Positions 1-8,904 of a DNA stretch of 64,000 bases are shown here, piece after piece. The position numbers and the translations under genes were made by a program. This DNA comes from JAVJUV01 sp047314965. Lineage in GTDB: Bacteria; Pseudomonadota; Alphaproteobacteria; Rhodobacterales; Rhodobacteraceae. The stretch spans positions 115,409-179,408 of the forward strand of contig NZ_JBLBVK010000056.1 in assembly GCF_047314965.1 (NCBI RefSeq). The letters run 5' to 3'. A model generated the notes under the pieces. The model saw nothing but the letters and a program-made list of their open reading frames with translations. It was not told the DNA's origin and did no database searches. The first letter of the stretch is position 1; each line of letters starts with the position of its first letter.

Positions 1-320
1 CGATCATGGAACACTTCCAGTCTGGCCAGCCCGTGATGGAAGGCGAGAACCTGTCTTCGGGTCACGCCGAGCACAGCGGTGAAGACGCCGAAATCGTCAG
101 CCAGATCAAGGAATTGCTGGACACGCGCGTACGCCCCGCTGTCGCGCAGGATGGCGGTGACATCGTCTTCCACGGGTTCGAGCGCGGCGTGGTCTACCTG
201 CATATGCAGGGCGCTTGCGCTGGCTGCCCCTCGTCGACACTGACGTTGAAAATGGGGATCGAGAACCTGCTGCGGCATTACATTCCCGAAGTCGTAGAAG
301 TCCGCCCCGTCGCTGCCTGA
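1..320 (+). CDS. NifU-like Fe-S scaffold protein, 3' part
   Basis: The reading frame is open to the left edge, so this is the C-terminal part of a longer gene; the ATG at position 6 is probably internal. The visible part is a complete NifU C-terminal domain (about residues 30-100 of this fragment) with the conserved CAGCPSS (CxxC) motif, which in this family binds an Fe-S cluster for transfer to apoproteins. Alphaproteobacterial members usually carry an N-terminal Nfu_N domain, which would lie outside the window. It is followed by tsaB after a 79-bp gap holding a hairpin element. Family assignment is firm; exact client proteins are unknown. Confidence 0.9.
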   Translation, partial: IMEHFQSGQPVMEGENLSSGHAEHSGEDAEIVSQIKELLDTRVRPAVAQDGGDIVFHGFERGVVYLHMQGACAGCPSSTLTLKMGIENLLRHYIPEVVEVRPVAA

Positions 321-351
321 TCCTAGTGCGCCGGCTTCGCCGTCGCCCGAT

Positions 352-399
352 GCGGGGGTTTTGCCCCCGCACCCCCAGAGTATTTCCGAAAAGAAGAAG
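352..399 (+). repeat. 48-nt hairpin repeat element, copy 1
   Basis: A GC hairpin (GCGGGGG, loop TTTTG, CCCCCGC) is followed by ACCCCC, GTATTT and a purine tail AAGAAGAAG that abuts the tsaB ATG. A second 48-nt copy lies inverted upstream of lpd (41456-41503) and matches at 39 of 48 positions; the stem and the ACCCCC and GTATTT blocks are identical. Here the tail may serve as the tsaB ribosome-binding region and the hairpin may end nifU transcription. Dispersed-element status is inferred from the two copies. Confidence 0.7.
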
Positions 400-1119
400 A
401 TGAGCAGACCGCCCCGGATACTCTCCTTCGATACCTCGGGCCCGCATTGTGCCGCGGCGCTCATGATCGGCGGCCAGATTGTGGCCTTGGATTACGAGGA
501 AATGGGACGCGGTCAGGCGGAACGCTTGTTTCCGATGCTCGAGGAAATTCTGAAGGAAGCGGGCGCGGTCTGGGAAGAACTCGACGCGATCGCGGTGGGC
601 ACCGGACCTGGCAACTTCACAGGTATCCGGATCGCGGTGAGCGCTGCCCGCGGCCTCGCTTTATCCCTTGGCATTCCGGCTATTGGCGTGACTGGATTCG
701 AGGCGCTTCGCGGCTCCCGATTCCATGGCGATCCGGCGAAGATGATCGTCAGCCTTCCGGCAAGCCGCCGTGGCGCCGACATCGTACTTCAGTACTTTGA
801 AAACGGAGAGGCAGTGGGCGGCCCTGTTGAACTTGCGATATTCGGAAAGGGCGTACTCGACGAGGAATTCAAGGGATTCCCGGGACCTGCACAAATCCTC
901 GGGCACGAGGCAGCGGCCGTGAACTATGCTGTGCAACTCGACAAAGGCAATTACACCTATCTCGAATTCGGCCCCGGATACCCCATCTCCCGCGCGATCG
1001 CCGAAGTCGCCGCGCTGAAGTTCTTGTCAGAACACGAATTTCCCCGCCCATCGCCCCTCTACATCCGCCCCGCCGATGCCGCCCCGGCGTCTGACCCACC
1101 TCCGTTGATCCTGCCATGA
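400..1119 (+). CDS. tsaB: tRNA threonylcarbamoyladenosine biosynthesis protein TsaB
   Basis: This 239-aa protein belongs to the TsaB branch of the ASKHA/Kae1-like fold. TsaB acts with TsaD and TsaE to place threonylcarbamoyl on A37 of ANN-decoding tRNAs. Visible motifs are the N-terminal phosphate loop (ILSFDTSG) and GPGNFTGIRIA near residues 68-78, a variant of the family GPGSFTG signature. The ATG at 400 is chosen because it is where homology-like sequence begins; a TTG 39 bases upstream would add a low-complexity Pro/Lys leader. Its last four bases overlap rimI (ATGA), so the two are probably translationally coupled, as is common in Rhodobacterales. Confidence 0.93.
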   Translation: MSRPPRILSFDTSGPHCAAALMIGGQIVALDYEEMGRGQAERLFPMLEEILKEAGAVWEELDAIAVGTGPGNFTGIRIAVSAARGLALSLGIPAIGVTGFEALRGSRFHGDPAKMIVSLPASRRGADIVLQYFENGEAVGGPVELAIFGKGVLDEEFKGFPGPAQILGHEAAAVNYAVQLDKGNYTYLEFGPGYPISRAIAEVAALKFLSEHEFPRPSPLYIRPADAAPASDPPPLILP

Positions 1120-1535
1120 CGCCTGAGGAGATGGCGGCGATCCACGCGCGCGCGATGGCGGTGCCACCACCGTGGAGCGCGCCGACACTGGCGGGTTTCA
1201 GGGCCGCGCCCGATGCTGTATTCGTGCACGAGGAAAATTCCTTCGCCCTTGGCCGCATCATCGTCGGCGAAGCAGAGCTTCTGACCATAGCCGTGGACCC
1301 TGAAGCGCAACGTCGGGGCCTTGGAAGGGCCTGCCTCAGGCGCTTCATCGACACATGCCGCACGCGGGGGGCCAGCCGCATCCTGCTGGAAGTCGCCGAG
1401 ACGAACGTCGGTGCGCGCGCGCTCTATCGATCCCAAGGATTTACCGAGGACGGACGCCGAAAAGGCTACTACCGCGCAGCCAATGCCCACACGATCGACG
1501 CCATTCTCATGAGCATGCACCTCGCGGACGCCTAA
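1116..1535 (+). CDS. rimI: Ribosomal-protein-alanine N-acetyltransferase RimI-like
   Basis: This 139-aa GNAT protein has the acetyl-CoA pyrophosphate-binding signature QRRGLGRA near residues 65-72 and the later motif ARALYRSQGF that closes the GNAT fold. The position directly after tsaB, with a 4-bp overlap, is the usual rimI setting and supports N-terminal acetylation of ribosomal protein S18 as the function. The N-terminal half is short, so a different acceptor protein is possible. No separate ribosome-binding site is needed if translation is coupled. Confidence 0.82.
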   Translation: MTPEEMAAIHARAMAVPPPWSAPTLAGFRAAPDAVFVHEENSFALGRIIVGEAELLTIAVDPEAQRRGLGRACLRRFIDTCRTRGASRILLEVAETNVGARALYRSQGFTEDGRRKGYYRAANAHTIDAILMSMHLADA

Positions 1536-1541
1536 CCTAAC

Positions 1542-1570
1542 GTCATGCGGTGAAAATTCTGCCGCATGAC
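1542..1570. terminator. Inverted repeat after rimI
   Basis: Perfect 9-bp arms GTCATGCGG and CCGCATGAC are separated by an 11-nt AT-rich loop, seven bases after the rimI stop. No run of T follows, so it may be a weak terminator, a transcript-stabilising 3' hairpin, or an operator for the importer downstream. Confidence 0.45.
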
Positions 1571-1584
1571 TCTGAAGACTCCTA

Positions 1585-1614
1585 TTGACGCCTTCGAAGG
1601 ACTCCGGCCTTAAT
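1585..1614 (+). promoter_or_regulatory. Possible promoter of the BMP importer operon
   Basis: A TTGACG hexamer is followed 18 bases later by CTTAAT, a weak -35/-10 pair. The spacer begins with the perfect palindrome CCTTCGAAGG. Placement about 90 bases before the transporter start is sensible, but the -10 match is poor. Confidence 0.3.
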
Positions 1615-1702
1615 CGCGCATGATCTGAGACAATTCAGACAGCGATCGGGCGCCGGGGGGTGTCTGCCCCAGCGCTCTTCCAGTTGGACAGGGAGACCAT
1701 TC

Positions 1703-2704
1703 ATGACCTTTTTGCAGAAATTTCTCGGTGGCGCCGCCGCCCTCGCACTGACTGCGGGTGCCGCGCTGGCCGAACCCGCTTTGATGTACGACATGGGCGG
1801 CAAATTCGACAAGTCGTTCAACGAGGCTGCCTACAACGGTGCCAAGCGTTGGGCCGATGAGACCGGCAACAGCTACCAGGAAATCGAAGTGACCGCCGAG
1901 GCCCAACGGGTCCAGTTCGCGACCCGTCTGGCCGAAGCCGGGTACAACCCGATCGTGGTTCTGGGCTTCCAGAACGCCGCCACGGTGGAAGAAGTTGCGC
2001 CGAAGTACCCCGACACCAAGTTCGCCATCATCGACGTGAACTGGCTGGACATCCCGAACCTTCGCCAGATCAGCTTCGCCGAGCATGAGGGCAGCTACCT
2101 CGTCGGTATGCTGGCCGCAATGGCATCCAAGTCCGGGACAGTCGGGTTCATCGGCGGCATGGATGTACCGCTCATCCGTCACTTTGCCTGCGGCTACGCC
2201 CAAGGCGCAAAGGCGGTAAATCCGGATATCAATATCGTGGCCAACATGACCGGCACAACGCCAGCGGCTTGGAACGACCCGGTGAAGGGCGGCGAATTGA
2301 CCAAGGCGCAAATCAGCCAGGGTGCTGATGTGGTCTATGCCGCCGCGGGCGGCACGGGCGTGGGTGTTCTTCAAGCCGCGGCCGACGCAAACATCCTGTC
2401 GATCGGCGTCGACTCGAACCAGAACTACCTGCACCCGGGCAAGGTTCTGACCTCGATGCTGAAGCGCGTGGACAACGCCGTGTACGATGTTTTCCAGGCT
2501 GGCGTCGATGGGTTTGAACCGGGCGTTCACGTCATGGGTCTTGGCAATGATGGCGTCGGATACGCGCTGGACGAAAACAATGCCTCGCTGATCACCGACG
2601 AGATGAAGACCGCCGTCGACGATGCGCGCCAGAAGATCATCAATGGCGAGATCGAGGTTGTTGCCTATTATACCAACGACAGTTGCCCGGCGCTCGATTT
2701 CTGA
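1703..2704 (+). CDS. BMP-family ABC transporter substrate-binding protein
   Basis: This 333-aa periplasmic binding protein belongs to the basic membrane protein (BMP/PnrA) family, whose characterised members bind purine and other nucleosides. A Sec signal peptide ends at about residue 23 (GAALA-EP). The mature start ALMYDMGGKFDKSFNE is the family hallmark. There is no Cys at the cleavage site, so it is soluble rather than a lipoprotein. It heads a four-gene operon with one duplicated ATPase and two permeases. The stop overlaps the ATPase start (TGATG). Nucleoside specificity is inferred from the family. Confidence 0.9.
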   Translation: MTFLQKFLGGAAALALTAGAALAEPALMYDMGGKFDKSFNEAAYNGAKRWADETGNSYQEIEVTAEAQRVQFATRLAEAGYNPIVVLGFQNAATVEEVAPKYPDTKFAIIDVNWLDIPNLRQISFAEHEGSYLVGMLAAMASKSGTVGFIGGMDVPLIRHFACGYAQGAKAVNPDINIVANMTGTTPAAWNDPVKGGELTKAQISQGADVVYAAAGGTGVGVLQAAADANILSIGVDSNQNYLHPGKVLTSMLKRVDNAVYDVFQAGVDGFEPGVHVMGLGNDGVGYALDENNASLITDEMKTAVDDARQKIINGEIEVVAYYTNDSCPALDF

Positions 2705-4329
2705 TGAGCGACACGCGTGACGCGGAGGGGCGGCCGGCATCGGCCGCCCCTGCCATCGAACTCCGCGGGATCTCAAAGGCCTTCGGGCCCGTACAGGCGA
2801 ACAAGGACATCTCGATCCGCGTTATGCCTGGCACGATCCATGGGATCATTGGCGAAAACGGCGCCGGCAAGTCGACGCTGATGTCGATCCTCTATGGTTT
2901 CTACAAGGCCGACGCGGGCCAGATTTTTATTCACGGAAAAGAGACGCAGATTCCCGACAGCCAGGCCGCCATCGCCTCCGGTATCGGGATGGTCTTCCAG
3001 CACTTCAAGCTGGTCGAGAATTTCACCGTTCTTGAGAACGTCGTACTTGGCGCCGAAGAAGGCGCCCGCCTCATGCCTTCGCTCAGGAAAGCACGCACAC
3101 TTCTTACCGAACTGGCAAAAGAATACGAATTGAACGTCGATCCGGACGCGAAGATCGAAGAGATCGGCGTCGGGATGCAGCAGCGGGTCGAGATCCTGAA
3201 ATCTCTCTACCGCCATGCCGATATCCTGATCCTCGATGAGCCGACCGGTGTTCTGACGCCCGCCGAGGCGGATCACCTGTTCCGAATTCTGCGCGGACTG
3301 CGCGACGAGGGGAAGACGATCATCCTGATCACCCACAAGCTGCGCGAGATCATGCACGTCACCGACACGGTCAGCGTGATGCGCCGTGGCGAAATGACCG
3401 CCACGGTCAAGACCAAGGACACCAGCCCGGAGCAATTGGCCGAGCTGATGGTGGGACGGAAAGTCTTGCTCCGTGTCGACAAGAAACCTGCGACGCCTTA
3501 CGCGAAAGTCCTCGAAATCGAGAACCTGCGTGTCAAGGACGAGGACGGAATCGAGCGCTTGAAAGGGATCAGTCTCGAAGTCCGTGGCGGAGAGATCCTC
3601 GGCATCGCGGGTGTCAGCGGCAATGGCCAGTCAGAGCTCCTCGAAGTTTTGGGCGGATACCGAAAGGCGAAAGGCACGGTTCGTTTGAACGGAACCGAAC
3701 TGGACTTGTCCGGCCGGTATTCCGATGGCCAGACACGGCGATCACGTGGGATCGCCCATGTGCCCGAAGACCGGCATCGCGAGGGCCTTATTCTCGACTT
3801 CCAGGCATGGGAAAACATGATTTTCGGCTATCACCATGCACCGGAGTACCAGAAGTCGCGTTGGTTCATGGACAATGCAGCGATCCGGCAGGCCACAGCG
3901 GACAAGATGGAACGCTTCGACGTTCGCCCTCCGATTCCCTCACTTGCGGCAAAGAACTTCTCGGGCGGCAACCAGCAAAAGATCGTTCTGGCACGCGAAA
4001 TCGAACGGGATCCCGAACTTCTGCTGGTTGGTCAGCCGACACGCGGCGTCGACATCGGCGCCATCGAGTTTATTCATCAGCAAATCGTGGCACTACGCGA
4101 CCGCGGCAAGGCAATCCTTCTGGTTTCGGTCGAATTGGATGAAATCCTTTCACTGGCTGATCGAGTGGCCGTCATGTTCGACGGGCAGATCATGGGCGAG
4201 CGCATGACGAACCAGACGGACGAAAGAGAACTGGGCATGCTGATGGCCGGGATCACCGATACCGGCCGCGTCAAGGCGCCCAGCTCCACCGGGGGCATGC
4301 GCATCGACAATCCGGGACGGGGGGCCTGA
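2704..4329 (+). CDS. Nucleoside/sugar-type ABC transporter, duplicated ATPase subunit
   Basis: This 541-aa protein has two ABC domains in tandem. The first has a full Walker A (GENGAGKST, residues 50-58) and Walker B LILDEPT near 176; its signature loop reads VGMQQRVEI. The second domain begins near residue 260 with a degenerate Walker A (GVSGNGQSE), a canonical signature FSGGNQQKI near 418, and VGQPTRGVDI in place of Walker B. This asymmetry is usual for the YufO/NupO class. The ATG overlaps the preceding stop by one base; an upstream in-frame GTG/TTG is less likely. It energises the two following permeases. Confidence 0.92.
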   Translation: MSDTRDAEGRPASAAPAIELRGISKAFGPVQANKDISIRVMPGTIHGIIGENGAGKSTLMSILYGFYKADAGQIFIHGKETQIPDSQAAIASGIGMVFQHFKLVENFTVLENVVLGAEEGARLMPSLRKARTLLTELAKEYELNVDPDAKIEEIGVGMQQRVEILKSLYRHADILILDEPTGVLTPAEADHLFRILRGLRDEGKTIILITHKLREIMHVTDTVSVMRRGEMTATVKTKDTSPEQLAELMVGRKVLLRVDKKPATPYAKVLEIENLRVKDEDGIERLKGISLEVRGGEILGIAGVSGNGQSELLEVLGGYRKAKGTVRLNGTELDLSGRYSDGQTRRSRGIAHVPEDRHREGLILDFQAWENMIFGYHHAPEYQKSRWFMDNAAIRQATADKMERFDVRPPIPSLAAKNFSGGNQQKIVLAREIERDPELLLVGQPTRGVDIGAIEFIHQQIVALRDRGKAILLVSVELDEILSLADRVAVMFDGQIMGERMTNQTDERELGMLMAGITDTGRVKAPSSTGGMRIDNPGRGA

Positions 4330-4333
4330 GCAC

Positions 4334-5431
4334 ATGGAAGTGATGCCAAAGTGGGTCGACGCCGTTCTGATCCCCCTGATCTCGATCATTCTTGCCTTTG
4401 CGATCTCCGCGTTGGTCATCCTCGCCATCGGCGAAGACCCGATCAAGGCGATCCGTATCATGGTCGAAGGCACCTTCGGAAACTCGACCGGTGTCGGCTA
4501 CATGCTGTACTACGCTACGAACTTCATGTTCACCGGCCTAGCGGTCGCTATCGCCTTTCACGCGCGCTTATTCAACATCGGTGGTGAAGGCCAGGCGACG
4601 CTCGGCGGCCTCGGAGTAGCGCTAGTCTGCCTTGCTTTGCCGTGGCCGCACTGGACGCTCGCCCTGCCCTTCGCCATCATCGGCGGCGCCCTGTTCGGAG
4701 CAGCTTGGGCGTTGATCCCGGCGTATCTTCAGGCCAAGCGGGGCAGCCATATCGTCATCACGACCATCATGTTCAACTTCATCGCTTCGGCATTGATGGT
4801 TTACCTCCTGAACGAGGCACTCAAACCGCAAGGATCGATGGACCCCGCCAGCGCACGCTTCGGCGAAGGCGCCATGCTGCCTCGGATGTCGGATATCCTG
4901 GGCTTTTTCGGCATACCCTTCTCCTCGGCGGCCCCGGTGAACATCTCGTTCTTCGTCGCGGTCGTGGCTTGCATCCTGTTCTGGCTGCTCATGTGGAAAA
5001 CGCGGCTCGGTTACGAACTCCGCGCCTTCGGCCACTCCGAAACCGCCGCGCGGTTTGCCGGGATCTCATCGACGAAGATCATCATCATCGCGATGCTGAT
5101 TTCCGGTGCACTGGCCGGAATGATGGCCATAAACTCGGTCATGGCCGCTAACCGACTGGTGCTGAACTCCGTGGAAGGCGCAGGCTTCATCGGCATCGCG
5201 GTGGCTCTGATGGGGCGGTCTCACCCCTTCGGGATCTTCCTCGCCTCGCTATTGTTCGGATTTCTCGTGCAGGGTGGGGCCGAGATCGACTTCTGGACAA
5301 GCATCCCGCGCGAACTCATCGTGGTGATCCAGGCCCTCGTAATCCTCTTCACCGGCGCATTGGACAACATGGTGAGAATGCCGCTGGAGCGGCTGTTCCT
5401 CATGTTCCGCCGCAAGCGTCCGGAGACCTGA
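4334..5431 (+). CDS. BMP-type ABC transporter permease 1
   Basis: This 365-aa integral membrane protein of the BPD_transp_2 family resembles the YufP/NupP permease of nucleoside importers. About eight to ten hydrophobic segments can be seen. The family motif around LFNIGGEGQATLGGLG (about residues 77-92) and the EAA-like stretch GISSTKIIIIAMLISGALAG lie on the cytoplasmic side. It starts four bases after the ATPase stop and is followed three bases later by the second permease, so the cassette is one transcript. Confidence 0.9.
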   Translation: MEVMPKWVDAVLIPLISIILAFAISALVILAIGEDPIKAIRIMVEGTFGNSTGVGYMLYYATNFMFTGLAVAIAFHARLFNIGGEGQATLGGLGVALVCLALPWPHWTLALPFAIIGGALFGAAWALIPAYLQAKRGSHIVITTIMFNFIASALMVYLLNEALKPQGSMDPASARFGEGAMLPRMSDILGFFGIPFSSAAPVNISFFVAVVACILFWLLMWKTRLGYELRAFGHSETAARFAGISSTKIIIIAMLISGALAGMMAINSVMAANRLVLNSVEGAGFIGIAVALMGRSHPFGIFLASLLFGFLVQGGAEIDFWTSIPRELIVVIQALVILFTGALDNMVRMPLERLFLMFRRKRPET

Positions 5432-5434
5432 GCC

Positions 5435-6403
5435 ATGGATTTCCTGACACTTCTGCAAATCCTGGACACCACCGTCCGTCTGGCAACCCCGCTGCTCTTC
5501 GCGTGCCTTGCAGGCCTGTTTTCCGAACGGGCGGGCATCTTCGATATTGGCCTGGAAGGTAAGATGTTGCTCGCCGCATTCTTCTCCGGCGCTCTGGCGG
5601 CAACCAGCGGATCGGTATGGGTTGGACTGCTGGCCGGCGTCGGCGCATCGCTGGCATTGGCAATCATCCATGGGCTCGCTTCCATCACGTTCCGAGGAAA
5701 CCAACTCATCTCGGGTGTTGCGATCAATTTTCTCGCCGCTGGCCTTTCGGTGTTGATTGCCCAAAGCTGGTTCCAGCAAGGGGGACGCACGCCTTCGCTT
5801 TCGGGTAATGCAAGGTTCAATTCGATTGACCTGCCGTTCTCAGAAGCTTTCGCGGACATTCCCTGGTTCGGACCGATATATCGGGAATTGATCTCGGGCC
5901 ACTCGATCCTTGTCTACGTCGGCTTCCTGGCCGTACCGCTGACCTGGTATGTTCTTTTCCGCACACGCTTCGGGCTGCGCCTGCGCGCGGTTGGCGAAAA
6001 CCCCGCCGCCGTGGACACGGCCGGTATATCGGTCGTCTGGCTGCGCTATTCCGCTGTCGCCATCTGTGGCGTTCTCTGCGGGCTGGCAGGCGTTTACCTG
6101 GCCACCGGACTGCAGGCCGGTTTCGTCAAGGACATGTCGTCGGGACGTGGCTTCATTGCACTCGCGGCGCTGATCTTTGCCAAGTGGCGGCCGTGGTACG
6201 CGCTTTGGGCCTGCCTCTTGTTCGGGTTCCTCCAGGCGCTGTCGTTCCGCCCGGACGTGCTGCAATCCGTGGTACAGATCAGCATTCCCAGCCAGCTTCT
6301 CGACGCTTTACCTTTCATTCTTACAGTGGTGATCCTCGCCGGTTTTGTCGGCAAGGCGATCCCGCCCCGTGCAGGAGGCGAACCTTACGTAAAGGAGCGC
6401 TGA
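5435..6403 (+). CDS. BMP-type ABC transporter permease 2
   Basis: This 322-aa membrane protein is the second BPD_transp_2 permease, resembling YufQ/NupQ. It contains the paired motif GIFDIGLEGKMLLAAFF near the N-terminus and GENPAAVDTAGISVVWLRY near residue 190, which correspond to the ATPase-contact region. It would form the translocation pore with the upstream permease. It is the last gene of the importer; no strong terminator is visible in the 91-bp gap before the next gene. Confidence 0.9.
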   Translation: MDFLTLLQILDTTVRLATPLLFACLAGLFSERAGIFDIGLEGKMLLAAFFSGALAATSGSVWVGLLAGVGASLALAIIHGLASITFRGNQLISGVAINFLAAGLSVLIAQSWFQQGGRTPSLSGNARFNSIDLPFSEAFADIPWFGPIYRELISGHSILVYVGFLAVPLTWYVLFRTRFGLRLRAVGENPAAVDTAGISVVWLRYSAVAICGVLCGLAGVYLATGLQAGFVKDMSSGRGFIALAALIFAKWRPWYALWACLLFGFLQALSFRPDVLQSVVQISIPSQLLDALPFILTVVILAGFVGKAIPPRAGGEPYVKER

Positions 6404-6494
6404 ATAGCTGCTGTTCCGATTTGTCGCATCTGGCCTTATGTGCACAGCGTATTTGGCCGTTGAACCGTAACTGCATGCAGGCGTAAGGGAAGCC

Positions 6495-7412
6495 ATGCAG
6501 ATTTACCTCCCCATTGCCGAGGTTTCGGTCAATGCCTTCCTGCTCTTGGGGCTTGGAGGAATGGTAGGCGTGCTGTCCGGCATGTTCGGTGTCGGTGGCG
6601 GCTTCCTGATGACGCCGCTCCTGTTTTTCATCGGAATTCCCCCTGCGGTCGCAGTCGCGACAGAGGCGAACCAGATCGTGGCTTCGTCATTTTCCGGCGT
6701 CCTCGCCCATCTGAAGCGACGAACGGTTGATTTGAAAATGGGCACCGTCCTTCTGGTCGGTGGCCTGGTTGGCGCAGCGATAGGCGTTCAGATCTTCAAT
6801 GCCCTCAAGGCGATGGGACAGGTCGATCTCCTCGTAAAGCTGTCCTACGTGGTGTTCCTGGGCATCATCGGCTCCCTGATGTTCGTCGAAAGCCTGAACG
6901 CCATCAGAAAATCGCGCTCCGGAAAGGCGGCACCAACGCGCAAAAAGCATACCTGGCTGCATAACCTGCCATTGAAGATGAAGTTCCGTACCTCGGGACT
7001 TTATATCTCGGTGATTCCCCCTGTTCTTGTCGGCGTACTGGTCGGGATCCTGGCAGCAATCATGGGGGTCGGCGGCGGTTTCATCATGGTCCCTGCCATG
7101 ATCTACCTTCTTGGCATGCCGACCAAGGTGGTGGTGGGAACCTCGCTGTTCCAAATCATATTCGTCACGGCCTTCACCACGCTCCTGCATGCGACAACGA
7201 ACTTCACCGTGGATGTGGTGCTTGCCGTCTTGCTTCTGGTCGGCGGTGTTATCGGCGCTCAAGTCGGCGCGCGGCTGGGTGCGCGACTGAAGGCCGAACA
7301 ACTTCGAATACTGCTGGCGATCATGGTGCTGGCAGTCTGCGGCAAGCTGGGGCTGGATCTCCTGCTACAGCCGTCGGAGCTCTATTCCATCGGCGCGGCG
7401 GCGGGACATTGA
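6495..7412 (+). CDS. TauE/SafE-family sulfite/anion exporter
   Basis: This 305-aa protein has the two internally repeated halves of the TauE/SafE family. Each half carries a glycine-rich signature: GMFGVGGGFLMTPLL near residue 30 and AIMGVGGGFIMVPAM near 195. Eight or so transmembrane segments are predicted by eye. Members export sulfite, sulfoacetate or related anions. It overlaps by one base with a gene of the TIGR02186 family, a pairing that suggests a joint function in sulfur compound export. The substrate is not determined by sequence. Confidence 0.88.
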   Translation: MQIYLPIAEVSVNAFLLLGLGGMVGVLSGMFGVGGGFLMTPLLFFIGIPPAVAVATEANQIVASSFSGVLAHLKRRTVDLKMGTVLLVGGLVGAAIGVQIFNALKAMGQVDLLVKLSYVVFLGIIGSLMFVESLNAIRKSRSGKAAPTRKKHTWLHNLPLKMKFRTSGLYISVIPPVLVGVLVGILAAIMGVGGGFIMVPAMIYLLGMPTKVVVGTSLFQIIFVTAFTTLLHATTNFTVDVVLAVLLLVGGVIGAQVGARLGARLKAEQLRILLAIMVLAVCGKLGLDLLLQPSELYSIGAAAGH

Positions 7413-8161
7413 TGCTGCGTTTCTTCCTGATAGCATGGCTCGCCGCCTTCCCCGCTCTGGCTGAAGAGGTGGTCGCGGGTCTGTCCCAGACCCGGATTTC
7501 GATCTCGACCAATTTCGAGGGCTCCGAGATTCTGATTTTCGGCGCGGTCAAGCGTGAAGACACCATCGTGGAAGAACCGCCCCTTCAGGTTCTGATTACC
7601 GTGGAAGGCCCTTCACGCACCGTGTCGGTGCGGCGGAAAGAAAAGCGCTTTGGCATCTGGGTGAACACGGATTCAGTCGAGGTCGACCGCGCGCCGAGTT
7701 TCTACGCCGTCGCAACCTCGGGCCCGTGGACCGAGGTAATCACCGACACCGAAGACCTCCGCCACAAGGTTTCCACGCTCCGCGCAATCAGGTCGGTTGG
7801 CGCAAAGATACAGGGCAGCGAGGACTTCACCGACGCGCTCATTCGTATCCGTTCAAAGGACGCCCTCTATCAGACGAATATCGGCTCTGTCGAATTGACA
7901 GAGCAGACGCTTTTCAGCACCTCGGTGCAGTTGCCAGCGAACCTGACAGAAGGCGACTACAAGACCCGCTTCTTCCTGACCCGGGGAGGTCGGGTCATCG
8001 ACAGCCATGAAACCGTTATCGCGGTCCAGAAAGTCGGGCTGGAGCGCTTCCTGTTCCGACTGGCTCATGACCAGCCTCTGATCTACGGCCTGATGTCGCT
8101 GGCCATTGCCATCGCCGCCGGCTGGGGAGCCTCGGCGGCATTCCGTTTCCTCCGAAACTGA
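7412..8161 (+). CDS. TIGR02186 family membrane-anchored protein
   Basis: This 249-aa protein has an N-terminal signal (FFLIAWLAAFPALAEE), a beta-rich periplasmic region and one C-terminal transmembrane helix near residues 225-243. This matches the alphaproteobacterial TIGR02186 / Alph_Pro_TM family of unknown function, typically encoded with TauE permeases. The ATG overlaps the permease stop (TTGATG); a TTG three bases upstream is an alternative. It probably acts as a periplasmic partner of the permease. It converges on the next gene with only five bases between the stop codons. Confidence 0.8.
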   Translation: MLRFFLIAWLAAFPALAEEVVAGLSQTRISISTNFEGSEILIFGAVKREDTIVEEPPLQVLITVEGPSRTVSVRRKEKRFGIWVNTDSVEVDRAPSFYAVATSGPWTEVITDTEDLRHKVSTLRAIRSVGAKIQGSEDFTDALIRIRSKDALYQTNIGSVELTEQTLFSTSVQLPANLTEGDYKTRFFLTRGGRVIDSHETVIAVQKVGLERFLFRLAHDQPLIYGLMSLAIAIAAGWGASAAFRFLRN

Positions 8162-8166
8162 GCCAC

Positions 8167-8904
8167 TCACCCGCGACCGATATACGGCATCTTCGTCGCC
8201 ATGATGGTCATGAACTGCACGTTGGCATCAAGCGGCAGTTCACACATCTGCACAACGGCATTGGCCACGTGATTCACGTCCATTGTAGGCTCCGACTTCA
8301 TGGAACCATCGGCCTGCGGCTTGCCCGAGGCCATGGACTCGGTCATTTCCGTCAGCGCGTTGCCAATATCGATCTGTCCGCAGGCGATATCAAAAGCGCG
8401 GCCGTCCAGCGACAAGCTCTTCGTCAGACCGGTTACGGCATGCTTGGTTGTCGTGTAGGGAACCGATCTCCAGCGCGGCACATATGCAGACACCGACCCG
8501 TTGTTCACGATCCTCCCGCCTTGCGGCAATTGCGTGCGCATTTGCCGAAACGCGGCTCGGGCACAGTTGAACATGCCCGTAAGGTTGACGGCCAGAACGC
8601 TGTTCCACGTCTCGTCATCGATCTCGTCGATTGGAACTGCGGCACTGCCGCGACCTGCGTTGTTGAAAAGGGCGTCGATCCGTCCTGTCGTGTCGGCAAA
8701 GCTTGCGAACGCAGCTTCGACGGCAGCGGAGTCGGCCACGTCGGCCGGCAAGGCGATGGCACGATCGCGCCCCGCACAGAACGCCTCCAGCTTTTCGGCG
8801 CTGCGCGCCATGCAGCCAACTGTCCAACCGGCCTCGAGAAAGGCATTTGCGGTCGCTGCGCCGATACCCTGGCTTGCGCCTGTGATGATGATGCTGCGGG
8901 TCAT
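8167..8904 (-). CDS. SDR-family oxidoreductase
   Basis: This 245-aa classical short-chain dehydrogenase/reductase has the cofactor motif TGASQGIG (residues 8-15), NNAG at 81-84, the catalytic Ser near 137-139 and YTTTK at 150-154. The residues after the glycine motif (ARSAEKL) suggest NADP(H) preference. Substrate cannot be inferred. Its start overlaps the stop of the upstream helicase gene by four bases, so the pair forms an operon although the functions look unrelated. Confidence 0.9.
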   Translation of the reverse strand: MTRSIIITGASQGIGAATANAFLEAGWTVGCMARSAEKLEAFCAGRDRAIALPADVADSAAVEAAFASFADTTGRIDALFNNAGRGSAAVPIDEIDDETWNSVLAVNLTGMFNCARAAFRQMRTQLPQGGRIVNNGSVSAYVPRWRSVPYTTTKHAVTGLTKSLSLDGRAFDIACGQIDIGNALTEMTESMASGKPQADGSMKSEPTMDVNHVANAVVQMCELPLDANVQFMTIMATKMPYIGRG

